From Cryoendolithus antarcticus (taxonomy: Eukaryota > Ascomycota > Dothideomycetes > Cladosporiales > Cladosporiaceae): a DNA stretch of 64,000 nt. Under the pieces are notes generated by a model. The model was not told the origin of the DNA and did no database searches. It saw only the letters and a list, made by a program, of their open reading frames with translations. Both the position numbers and the translations under genes were made by a program. Position 1 is the stretch's first letter. Every line of letters begins with the position of its first letter. The stretch is from contig NAJO01000028.1 in the NCBI GenBank assembly GCA_002077065.1, positions 620,001 through 684,000 of the forward strand. The letters are read 5' to 3'. Positions 9,923-20,245 of the stretch are shown here, one piece after another.

Positions 9923-12900
9923 TCACTCCTCCTCTCCAAACACCCCATCACACAACTCGATCATCGCCTGCACAGCCGTCCGCTGCAAGAGCATGTCGTT
10001 CATCTCCCTCTCAATACTCAGCGGCCGCATAATGGTAGGCGCAAAAACCACCGCCAGATTCAACGGCGTCATGAGATTCTTCTCTTGCCTTGTCATAACC
10101 CGCGCCAGATGGCATATCAAGATCTCCAAGCAATTCCGATGCGCTTCCGGTAACTCATGCACAGCCGCGCGGAGAGCCAACATCTGCTGTTCCCGATCGC
10201 CGACAGTGGAAGTCTGGCCTGCTTCAAGCAGAGTGTCGTAGACGTCGTAGGTGATGAGTGGGGTGGGGAGTTTGCGGAAGTATTGTTTTAGCGTTGAAGT
10301 CACGGCGTGGATGTCTAGGTCCTCGTCCGAGACGTCAAAAGTGCCCTCTTTTTCGAACCCGGCTTGGACGTTCTTGACTTGGCCGCTGCCGCCGGATTTG
10401 CGGTAGACGCCCTCGACATCCATGCCACGCGCTTCGACTTCTTCGATACAGCGCGTGACGATGATAGGAATGACGCGCTTTTCGTAGTCGCAGCGGAGCT
10501 CGAGCTCGGTGCCGAAGAGGACTATGTATTGGTCAGCTTGTGTTGCGATGCTGTTCGTGTGGGTTGTGAACTTACCCGAGCCATCTCCAGCCGCGATGGT
10601 CAAGTTGGTGCTGCTGCCATTCCTCATGGTGCTCCCCAGACTGCCCGCCTTCAGCCCACCGTTCTTCTGCGCAAGCCACCCAAGCCCGTTGGGCTGCAAG
10701 CCTTGCTTAGAATTGATGGAGCTCTGCTCACTGCCAGCAACAGTCTGCTGGGTAGACGAGTACGGCACGCCGATATCGAGACCATCTCGCGTAGTCACTC
10801 GATCATTGTTGGCAAAAGCGCCCTTTAGACCCTTGGTAACGTTAGTCACCGCCTTTGCGCCTCCCTTGCGCCAGTTGAACTTCTTCGGTTGGCCCTTGCG
10901 GATGTTGACCATTTGCGGTGCTGTGAGGATGGTTGCCGGCTCGGCCTCGGTCTCGTGCAGCAGATTCGGTAGCGAAGAATCGGTGCTTACGAGATTGAAG
11001 CTACGCATCTCACTCGTGAGCTGAGAGTCCGGCTTCGCGCCTGGATGATAGATCCCAAGTCCATTGGTAGCGCCAGACTTCCAGACGTCTGTAGCACCAC
11101 CATTGGCGCCGCGGTTCGATTTGTAGAATTCTTGGAAGTTCTGCGTGAGTTGATTGTTCATCCTCTCCAATTGCTCGTTCTTTGTCGACAAGATGTCGTA
11201 TTCTTGGAAGCCCTTGTCTTTCATCTGGATGAGATTGGTGATCTCATCGGTCAGCTCGTTGCGCCGTCGGATCAAGTCCTCGATCTGGCTGCCCATGTGG
11301 TCCTTCAGCTTGTTCAGAGACTCGGATAGCTCTTGCAGTACGGAGTCCTTCAACGTAGGCATGTCGAGCGGCTGATTGCTGTCCTTCGCCTTGCCCAGGT
11401 GATTCGTCATAACTTCCAGCTCACGCACGACCATCTCTCGTTGCGTGTCCAAGAACGCCATTGTAGATCGCTTCTCCTTCAGTTCGCTGTTCACTTGACG
11501 GATGTCAGACGAGCTGTTCACCTTCTCTTCCAGCACCTGCTTCTCCGTCTCCAGCTGGGTGATCTTCTGCTGAGCCCGGCGCAGAGATGCGCGCAATGAG
11601 TCCACACTCTCCTTCGCCGCCGGAGACGTCATGATCGGACTGCTGATTGTCATTGGCGTGCCAGGAACTTCGCCAGCCGTGACAGACGGAGATTTGGTGG
11701 CCATGGCACCACGATCACTGAAGCTGCGCCCATGCTTGACAGCCTTTGACACTCGTCGCAATACCGACTGTGTGCCCTCTGGATGCGAGTCCCGGTTTGC
11801 TTTCTCCCCACGCAGTATTCGTGCCATCTCTTCCTCCATGTTGAACCCGCCATCTGTGCTCTGCCGTTGCAGACCCGCGCTGAGCAAGGCCGGCGAACGC
11901 TGCGCATCTGACCTCGAATCCGTGCTCGGTCTCGTGCTGATCGACTCCTGAGTCCTGTGAGGTTCTGCGGGTGGAGGGGGCGGTGGAGGAAGTCGTGGCG
12001 TCACGAAATCGTTGTTCGTGGCGGGTTTGGGTGCTCCCATTGGCCGACTGCTCGCACGAGGGGGTACGTCGAAGCTACTGCGATTTGTAGGTGACTCGAC
12101 AGTCTTGGCGGAAATGGTGCTCTGCGCATCGGTGAAGGACGCGGGTATAGACACAGAAGACGTGTCACGGCTATGGGCCGACAGCCGTGCATTGGGTGCG
12201 AGAGACGTTGTTGGCATAGGTGGGTTTGATCGCACGGATGCGCTGGGCTTTAGCTGACCGGTTGCGAGCGAATCACCACGCGTTGGGCGCTCCTGGAACT
12301 TCGGCAGCGCGGGCGGCGCAGCCGATGGAGGTCCCTCTCTTCGCCTCGGATCATCGAACGGATTGACTCCTGACTGCGGCGAGTCTGTCGAGACGGGCGA
12401 GGCCGTCACTATAGGCTCAAGTCGATCATTTCCCTTTTCCGCGGCATCGACCGGCGACACAATGACAGGCGATCTGTTCTCCTTGCTCGAACTACTACGC
12501 GACGCAGCGCGCTTCTCCTTGGGCACCTCCTGCAACTTGAATCCCTCGCCAGGCCCGAGAGTATACGACCCAGTGTTCAGCGTCTGCGCCTTTGGTCTTT
12601 CTATACGATCTGTCGCACCCGCAAGCGAAGGCGAGTGCTGCGCAGTCGACAAAGCGCCCGGCGTACTTTGTCCAGAGTTTGATGTGACTCTCTTGTGCGC
12701 CCTGCTCTTGTCCTGGTATGCTATATGCGGACTTAGCTTCGTTGATCCCAAAGTTGCTGCATGAGACGGATCGCGCTCGGTCGAGGCGGATCTGGACGAG
12801 GCTGATCGATCTTCTCTGAGCGCATCTCTGTGCGGCTTTGAAGCTGACCTCCCAGCAAAGTAGTCTCTCGGCGGAGGGCTGTCGAGCGCAATCTGTTGTG

Positions 12901-13964
12901 ACAAATCGGACGACTGCGGCAGCTTTTTGCGCGCGATCTGCGGCGGTCGCGGTGCTGGTGTCGGGTCGAACGCCATGGGCAGGAATCCCTCATTCTCACC
13001 GTCATCAGATCCTGACGAGATATGCGACGATCGACTTTCTTTGTAAGTGCTTGCGGGGAGTGTCTGACCATCTGGGAAAAGTGTCAGCCATACTCAGGTA
13101 CCGTTTCAGCCACTGAGCGTATGTGAACCCACCTCTGCGCGCCTCGACCGACATGGGCGAAACGTCTCTTTTGAACTTGTCTGCAGCACCGTCTTTCGTC
13201 GGTCGCAGTGCTCGCGGCGGTGGAGTGTTCGGATTCGTGCTGGCGGTATGTGTCTCCATGGGTGGAGTCTCCGAGTCTGGCGAGAAGGCGGCTTCTGGCG
13301 CAGCGCCTGGTGGCAGCGACGGCAGAGCTTTCTCGATTGCTGACCCGCTACGTGTTGCGCTGGGTGCTGATGGCCGTGGAGTGCCTTTCGACTTTTTCCT
13401 CCGCCGGGCCATGAGCGACTCATGGCAGCTCATGCAAAAGATCCCTTGTGACGTCCGCGCATACCGCAGATTCTCGATCTTCCTCTTGCAATTGCGACAT
13501 CGAAAGCAGCTGGCGCAGAAAGCCTGATCACCAGTCAAAATAGCAAGATCCTCGATCTTGTTGCCGCAAGCATTGCAGCTGTAGGTGCAGTTGTTGCAGA
13601 TGAGTGAGCCGTCACCCAGTAGGAGTAGGTTGGCGTCAGAGTCGAGCAGCGTGCCGCAGGTGTTACAGCGGAAGCAGTCAATATGCCATCGGTTACCAGC
13701 TGTATTGCTGTCAGCGCATCCCCTTATAAGCAGTACTGATCGTGACCACTCACCCAGCTCGAAAGCTTTGCCCTCTTCCAGTATCTGCGACACATCAAAG
13801 TCAGCATACATAAGGTCATGCTTCGTTCCATTGTATAGTACCTCGCCGCAGCCTTTGCACGGGTACACATCCTCGCCCTCCCCCTCGAGCGGCGACTCTG
13901 GGAAGTTCGTAGGCGACTCCATGGCGGGAGCAATTGTAGTCATTGTTGTGGCCTTTGGCACCAT
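9923..13964 (-). CDS. LIM-domain Rho GTPase-activating protein (Rga1/Rga2 type)
   Basis: Four exons (13964-13754, 13699-13133, 13071-10576 and 10521-9923) encode about 1290 residues. Two LIM zinc-binding domains lie at roughly residues 36-108 and 112-162 (C-x2-C...H-x2-C, C-x2-C pairs). A long Ser/Pro-rich disordered region follows, with a polyproline run, and then a coiled coil (about SLRRAQQKITQLETEKQVLE onward). The RhoGAP domain is C-terminal, with the arginine finger in GVYRKSG. Fungal proteins of this layout switch off Cdc42/Rho GTPases during polar growth and septation. The intron 2 junction restores ARR-DGQTLPASTYKESRS. Intron 3 (54 nt) is in frame and stop-free. The start could also be ATG 13943. 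Confidence 0.9.
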
Positions 13965-15520
13965 CCCCTCCCGTCCTGTTCAGCCCTCAGCAGCGGGCAA
14001 GCTCGGCTTCAGTACCGTCAGGTGTGCATCCAGATGGAAGGGGCGTAAGATATGCAAACCTATGATGCTGAACGAAGAAATAACGAGCGACGAATGGCTG
14101 AACACTGCTCAAATCAGGTACGAGTGATGTTCGTAAGCACACCAACACAACTGCCTCGGACGTGAGCTGGCGGTGTCGGCGAACTGTCTGCTACCACCTG
14201 CGGGCGTCGCAGATAGAGACAATTGCGGGAGTGTGAGAGAGCAGGGGTCAATGAACGGCGGAGGATGAGGGTTGCTTGCGGTGCACGGTTCGGGTGGATG
14301 TGATCGTTGTCGATCACACGAGTGCTGCAGATTCGAAACTTTGCGCGTACGGCACTACGGGGCTGCTCCTGCTGTGATGGGGAGTTGTGTGTGGGCTCGC
14401 AGTGTGCCCTTAAGCTCACTCTACACTCTCTCTTCCACGACCGACATACATCGTCGCTCGCGAAACCTTTCATTCATGCCCCTCTCGTCTCCAATAACAG
14501 TGGTTCGGCTGCTTGGATCGTCGAGCTAGACAAATGTGGAGCAAGCCACATTAGACTTTCTCCTACGCCGATGTCTATTTCGGAATCTCACATACCGACT
14601 CCCACAATAAGACTGTCTGCGTTGCAGCGCGAGACTTCGTCGGTAGCCCCACGTTGAAGGCACGACGCTCCTCTGCCCGCCAGAGCACTAAGCATGATTC
14701 TAGTCGCCCCCGTTCAGAACGGTCTCTTACACCTCCCCCACGTGAGAGGGAACGTTCTTCACATAATCCCCGAGAGACCCCAATTCTGAAACATGCGCAC
14801 GTAAGACACGCCGAATAGTCCCTGTCCTTTTCGCGCACGCCATCCCCTTCCATCACGTGCGATGTTCTAGGCACGCCACACACCGAAGAGTAAATGCAAC
14901 TTTTCAACGTCGTACAGTTTCAACAGCCGTGCTCACCAGTCGGAGTCGACACCTCATGGCGACTGTGCCATCCTAGCCACGCGACTCGACGCCACATCGT
15001 CGTACCGGAGTACCTCACGTAGCGAGTAGTACATAGGCTGGCTGTATCATCAGCAGTATCGCGATATTGTAGCCAACAAGGACGCTGAAGTAGGTCTTGA
15101 TGCAAGCACCCATCCACACGAAAAGTGCTCGGCTGCACCTTACAGGGACAGGGTTCGTCGATCATGACCGCTACGGTATCATGTAGGCGCGAGCTGTGAG
15201 ATCCCCGGACTTCAGTCTGGACCCTGATTGGTAGAGGGTCATCTCTTGGTATTTGGAGCGACGGCTTCGTGTACATCACCATTTGCAGTGCAGCAAGTCG
15301 AGACCACTGGACGACCCGCGTTTGACCGAAACTGAACAACGATTACTCATTCAAGATGACATACCCTACACACGCGAAACTTTACCCAAATCCATTGAAG
15401 GTATCGTGATTGACTGATCCCCCAACTCCAATTCCTCATTCCGATCGTATACAGCATCGCAAACATGAAGTCGACCCGACCTCAGGCCAAAGCTGCCAGA
15501 AGCCCAGCATATCATCGTAG
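13965..15520. promoter_or_regulatory. 1.56 kb intergenic region, promoter side of the LIM-RhoGAP gene
   Basis: The region lies between the RhoGAP start codon and the stop codon of the SAP/membrane protein gene, both on the minus strand. Short open frames on both strands lack domains and continuity. I see pyrimidine-rich tracts around 14390-14500 but no gene. It probably holds the RhoGAP promoter and a long 5' leader. Confidence 0.4.
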
Positions 15521-16671
15521 TCACCTCTGCACCGCCTGCCAGATCGACGTGATCCCACCAACATACGCGCCCATCAGTAGACCCGACAGCCCGCCATACT
15601 GAGATTCCAACACAGTCGCTGCTGTGTCCTGACTGACGTAGCCTTGCAGTGCGCCTCCGCCGTACACCGCCAGACTGACAAGCAGCTTTGCAATGTTGAA
15701 AGTCATGGGATCATACTCGTTATGCACGACCTGCACCCTCGCTCCGTGTCGCCGTACAGTATGCACTGTGAGGTTGAAGAAGAAGCTCACGAGCAGCGGC
15801 ACGAATATGCTAGTCGACGACCAGAGGAGGGTGGGTTTCCAGAAGGCTGGTGTTAGGAGCACGAAGACATCTGGTATCGAGATTGCTTGGCTTGCGATGC
15901 CGAGGGGATGGAAAGCAGGAGTGTCGAAAGCGTAGAGCCAGGGCACGAGCTGTCGTTGCAGGGATAGTGATTCCTGCAGCAGGATCACTAGATGCACTGC
16001 TGCAAGGCTTGAGCAGGCTTCTCGGATCCAGTCGATCGTCTCTGGGATGCCGGACAGAGAGTAAAGGTCGTTCAGTCCCGCGTAGGCGCGGGCTTCGACG
16101 TGCTCGATTTCGTTTGCGACGAGAGAGGGCGATGGAGGGAGCGAAGATCGCCTGCGCTGGATGATGTTGGCAGTCGCTGGGGTCCGAGATGCTGCAATGG
16201 TGGGCGATGTCGTCATTGCTAGTGCATTCGATCTAGATGTCGGCGCACTTGGTAGATCATCGCTACCACTCCGTCAGTAGGTAAGATGATTGGGGCATTG
16301 GCAGTAGGACTCACTCATACTCCGACTTCACTTGCGAAGCACGCATGCCACGCGCGCGGACTACGCTTCTCGCCCCGGCATCATCACTAGTCACCGGTGC
16401 AATGCTTTCATCCCGCGGCTTGAACGGTGTTCGTCGCGTGCCATAGTAGCTATCGAAAGTCTGGTTGCCGCCGAGTCGCGTACTGTTGGTCTGAAGGTGT
16501 TTGTCAAGTTGTTCGACCATCTCATCTCGGCGCATGCCATCGTCGCTATTGTCATGTTAGTCACTGGTCGTTAATCGCTTCGCGTGGATCCACATACAGA
16601 CGGAGTCCGGCTTCACTGCCGAGCTCGATCAACTCCGCCTTCTTCTGCTTTGCGAGCCAGGATGGCGGCAT
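15521..16671 (-). CDS. SAP-domain multi-pass membrane protein, function unknown
   Basis: Three exons (16671-16598, 16545-16315 and 16262-15521) encode 348 residues. Both introns are 52 nt with good GTATGT/GTGAGT donors. The N terminus (MPPSWLAKQKKAELIELGSE, then DDGMRRDEMVEQLDKHL) has the helix-extended loop-helix pattern of a SAP or HeH domain, normally a DNA- or chromatin-binding fold. A polar linker follows. The C-terminal two thirds contain about four or five hydrophobic segments (AAVHLVILLQESL, VFVLLTPAFW, IFVPLLVSFFFNLTV, LLVSLAVYGGGALQGYV and GLLMGAYVGGITSIW). This layout resembles the idea of Heh/Src1-like inner nuclear membrane tethers, but the membrane part is different. I infer a nuclear-envelope or ER location. 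I do not know a characterised orthologue. Confidence 0.75.
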
Positions 16672-17278
16672 CGTTGCATTCGTCTATGTATGGCTGAAAA
16701 TAGATAGTGCAATGCGATAGCGTGCAAGAAGACAAAGGGGTAATGCGACGCGTATCTGCAAGAGTGTTTTGGGCGCGCGCTGGGGTCGTCACAACAAGAA
16801 AGGCCTTGGCATCGCGACTAGCGAGATTTAGGCTCGGAAAGCCGCAGCGCTTCCCTGGTGGAGCAAGTGCAATCGAGTGAAGTAGACGACAATGTGTAGG
16901 GTATGAGCGGTGTTCAAAAGGACTCAGACTGGGTCAAATATGAGACGTGGACAATCCTCGTGACGCTGCCGATGCTCGCTACAGCAACAATGTGTCGACT
17001 CTGACGACCATATCGATCTCGCAAACCGCATCTCGGCCGATCAAGCGGAGTGTTCGGGAGTGTTCGCAACCCATAGAATTTTGGTGAGACGACAGACGTC
17101 AGTGTCAGTGTCGCTGTACTCTGTATATGACAAACAATCGGCTACTCCAAGCGTGCCATCCATTCCGACCTGTCCATCCTATCATCTTGCCCTGCTCCAT
17201 CGCTTTCCATCCTTGATATTCGCACATTCACAGAGAGTCCTTACTCGCATGCCCACGCCATAGCGTGCAGCAGCTTCT
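16672..17278. promoter_or_regulatory. Divergent promoter region between the SAP/membrane protein and carrier genes
   Basis: Both neighbours start here and run outward, so this 607 bp region should hold two promoters. I recognised no specific binding site. Confidence 0.5.
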
Positions 17279-18586
17279 ATGGTACTAGTCCGCGTGGCTT
17301 CGTACCTCTTTCCACAGCCCGACACAGTATCGCCACTCAGCTACACCAATAATGGATCAGGCTTCTCAATGCCGGATATGCGACGGAAGGCAGAAGTGCT
17401 TCGCGCGGATAGCGATGCGCCAGCTATAACAGCATCGATAGCAGTGGACGACGATGAGGCATACCGACCTCCATATCTGCATGCCATGCTGGCCGGCGGG
17501 ATTGGAGGCACCACGGGAGACATGTTGATGCATAGCCTGGATACGGTGAAGACGCGGCAACAAGGCGACCCGCATCTACCGCCGAAGTACACGAGTATGG
17601 GGAATACGTATTGGACAATCTTCAGGCAGGAAGGTGTGCGGAAAGGACTTTACGGAGGTGTGCTACCGGCGTTCATGGGCAGCTTCGCGGGGACGACGAT
17701 CTTCTTCGGGTGCTACGAGTACAGCAAACGGTATATGGTGGATCGAGGAGTGAATCCATCGCTTGCGTACTTTACGGCTGGCTTCTTTGCAGATCTTGCA
17801 GCGAGCCCAGTATATGTGCCTACAGAGGTGTTGAAGACGCGATTGCAGCTGCAAGGGCGACACAACAACCCTGCGTTTTCGTCTGGATACAACTATCGGG
17901 GGACACTGCATGCACTCAGGACGATCTACAAGACTGAGGGTGCTGCGGAACTCTTCAGCGGGTACAAAGCGACTATATTCCGGGATCTGCCATTCTCCGC
18001 CATCCAATTCGCGATCTACGAGCAGGAGCAGCGACTAGCGAAGACCTGGGCAGGAGCAGGCAATGACATCGGCCTACCACTGGAGATCTTGACCGGCGCG
18101 AGTGCAGGAGGAATTGCAGGCGTCTTGACGTGCCCGATGGATGTCGTCAAGACCCGGATACAGACCGAGCTGGACCCAGCTGTAGTAGCAGCTGCCCGCT
18201 CAAAGCAGAAGGGCTTTGCCAAAGCATCGCCCGCCGCGCGCGGAGCATCACATCTTGCAACCTCCCGACCATCAGGTGCTGTACCCGTCCCAAAGCAGCC
18301 ACACCTCCATGCTAAGCCCATCTCAACCTCCGGCGCAAGCACAGCCCTCAAACACCACGGCCAAGTCAGTCTTGATACCGAGAGCGTGACTCTCGCATTG
18401 CGGAAGATTTATAAGACAGAAGGATTAGCAGGATGGTTTCGCGGCGTCGGACCACGAGGCGTCTGGACCAGTGTACAGAGCGGGACGATGCTCGTGATGT
18501 ACCAGACGCTGCTGAAATGGTTTGACGAGAATCCGCTTGCTGGCCGGGACGACGATGGGCTGAGAGGCGTAAGCCTAAGCTCGTGA
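17279..18586 (+). CDS. MME1: Mitochondrial carrier family protein, Mme1 (YMR166c)-like
   Basis: This single-exon gene encodes 435 residues. Three carrier repeats are visible with signature motifs HSLDTVKTR, VPTEVLKTR and CPMDVVKTR, giving six transmembrane helices in the inner mitochondrial membrane. The segment LAGGIGGTTGDMLMHSLDTV closely follows the yeast YMR166c/Mme1 subfamily, where Mme1 is reported to export magnesium from the matrix. Substrate assignment here is by similarity only. The first motif has Ser where most carriers have Pro, as in that subfamily. An extra Ser/Ala/His-rich loop of about 70 residues sits between the third signature and the last repeat helix. The N-terminal about 60 residues precede the carrier fold. 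ATG 17279 is the first in frame. Confidence 0.85.
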   Translation: MVLVRVASYLFPQPDTVSPLSYTNNGSGFSMPDMRRKAEVLRADSDAPAITASIAVDDDEAYRPPYLHAMLAGGIGGTTGDMLMHSLDTVKTRQQGDPHLPPKYTSMGNTYWTIFRQEGVRKGLYGGVLPAFMGSFAGTTIFFGCYEYSKRYMVDRGVNPSLAYFTAGFFADLAASPVYVPTEVLKTRLQLQGRHNNPAFSSGYNYRGTLHALRTIYKTEGAAELFSGYKATIFRDLPFSAIQFAIYEQEQRLAKTWAGAGNDIGLPLEILTGASAGGIAGVLTCPMDVVKTRIQTELDPAVVAAARSKQKGFAKASPAARGASHLATSRPSGAVPVPKQPHLHAKPISTSGASTALKHHGQVSLDTESVTLALRKIYKTEGLAGWFRGVGPRGVWTSVQSGTMLVMYQTLLKWFDENPLAGRDDDGLRGVSLSS

Positions 18587-19066
18587 AGGGAGAGTGTATG
18601 AGTATGTATATATTAGATGAGTTCTCGTAGGCTTACGGGATATAGACTTGCATTGTACCCTAGCGTGAACACAATATTGCGCTCATGGATTGATGTCGAG
18701 ACGACCAAATGTTGAACTGCCCTGCCTCGCTCCCAGAAATGACCAGGTGAGCATGCTGCAACGGCGCAATGGGACCAGTGAACGCTGACTGCCATCGATC
18801 GATCGCTATTACCCGGGCGGGCTTATTGAATTCAAGTGAAGTATGCTGGGGCTTTTTCTACTCAAGTAAGGCCCATAGCCAAGTGCCTCCACTGAACTCC
18901 CTCAGACGAGGCGGAGACCTGCAGGTCGCTCCTTCCGCACCTTCTCCTCTGGACGGAACCAACCAGAAGCATCTGACCCCGGTTAGCAGTCCTGCAATGC
19001 GCAACCTGCTACCACTCCCACTCTCACACAACACTGCCCACTTTTCAAAACACATCGGCTACCATC
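18587..19066. other. Intergenic region between the carrier and BTB genes
   Basis: The 480 bases hold the carrier 3' end and the BTB gene promoter. The open frame crossing the BTB start in another phase is not supported as a gene. Confidence 0.4.
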
Positions 19067-20024
19067 ATGGCTGCCTCCATTCCGACTCCATCACAGAGTC
19101 TGTGCAAGCGCATTCAGGAGAGAGTCCTTCCTCATCAGTCGAATCTTTGAACGGAATAGCTGACAACAAAGGTGCAGCTCGTGGAACCAGCCCCTTCACT
19201 CTGACATAACGATCAGAGTCGGTAGCAAGAAGTTCTACTGTCACAAATTCGTAATCTGCCAGGCCTCGGATTACTTCGCCAAGTTGTGCGGTCCTGAGAG
19301 CAAGTTCGCGGTACGTGGCAGCCGGCGGACGTAAGAATATGCAAAGCTGCTAACGTCTTCACAGGAGGAAGGCGCAGCGGAAACCGAGCTGAAGGGCGAT
19401 GATCCGGAGGTCATGGAAGTGCTTCTACTTAGGTTCTACGGCTTCGACGACGTCCCTGCGGATCAAAAGCACTGGCGTCACCTCTTGGACTTGCAAGTCG
19501 TCGCGGACAAGTACCTGCTACCGGATATCAGCGCGGAAGTCTCGCGCCAAGTTCAAGAACGCGGCTGCGAAGGAGACGGATCTCGTGGGGGTGGTCAAAA
19601 TCTTGGGAACCCTGGACTGCATATGTTCTCCAACGATAAGCGCGCCGCGAAATTCCGCAAATCCATTCACGCGGCCAAGCGTCCTGCCCTGGTGAGGTGT
19701 CCAGAATACCGGGAGTACCTCTCAGAGAATATGGAGTTGCTGTGGCAGGATTTCGACTTTGCGATGGATTTGACAAACCGCTACGCCGGCCATGTGAATG
19801 CTGCTCGTCAATTCCAGAGCAGCTTACAGGGGAAGAGAGTGTTGACCTGTGGAGCACATACCACCCTCCTAGAGACTGGCGGTCCCGCGGGGGCGCATTT
19901 GCCAGCTGCTGGACCAGGAGGCGTCGTGTCGGGCACCTGCATGCTAAAGTGCAGCTGCTACGGAAGCATTCGGGAGAACAAGGTTATCAAGTACTATCTC
20001 TCAAAGCTGGCTGCTCAGTCATGA
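19067..20024 (+). CDS. BTB/POZ-domain protein with an internal frame disturbance (possible pseudogene)
   Basis: Proposed exons are 19067-19101, 19178-19310 and 19365-20024 (275 residues). The BTB core is clear: SDITIRVGSKKFYCHKFVIC, a SDYFAKLCGP helix, then an EVMEVLLLRFYGFDD helix and a DKYLLPDISAE helix. BTB domains mediate dimerisation and often recruit Cul3 ubiquitin ligase. Intron 2 (54 nt, GTACGT, GCTAAC branch, ACAG) is good. Intron 1 (76 nt, GTGCAA donor, CTGAC branch) is less sure but is needed, because three frames are otherwise used. Between about 19535 and 19625 the coding-like frame switches by one base and then returns. The annotated frame stays open throughout, so a protein with about 28 altered residues could still be made. 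The tail has a Cys-rich segment (TCMLKCSCYGS). Confidence 0.55.
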
Positions 20025-20245
20025 GGGCTTGGATATCGAGGCTTTTCGGGGGCTGCACTGGCGCGGGAGGTGGTGAAAGATGTGTTTCATAAGCGTCTCC
20101 CAAGGCAGAAATCGTCCTAGTTCTTTGAAGTAGCTCGTCGGAGGCTTGAGGGAGCGGCCGTCTACGCAAGAACGCAGGCTTGAGACGTCACCTTGGGTAG
20201 TAGGCTGCCAATATATTCAGCTCAATAGCGAGCTACCTCAGCGTT

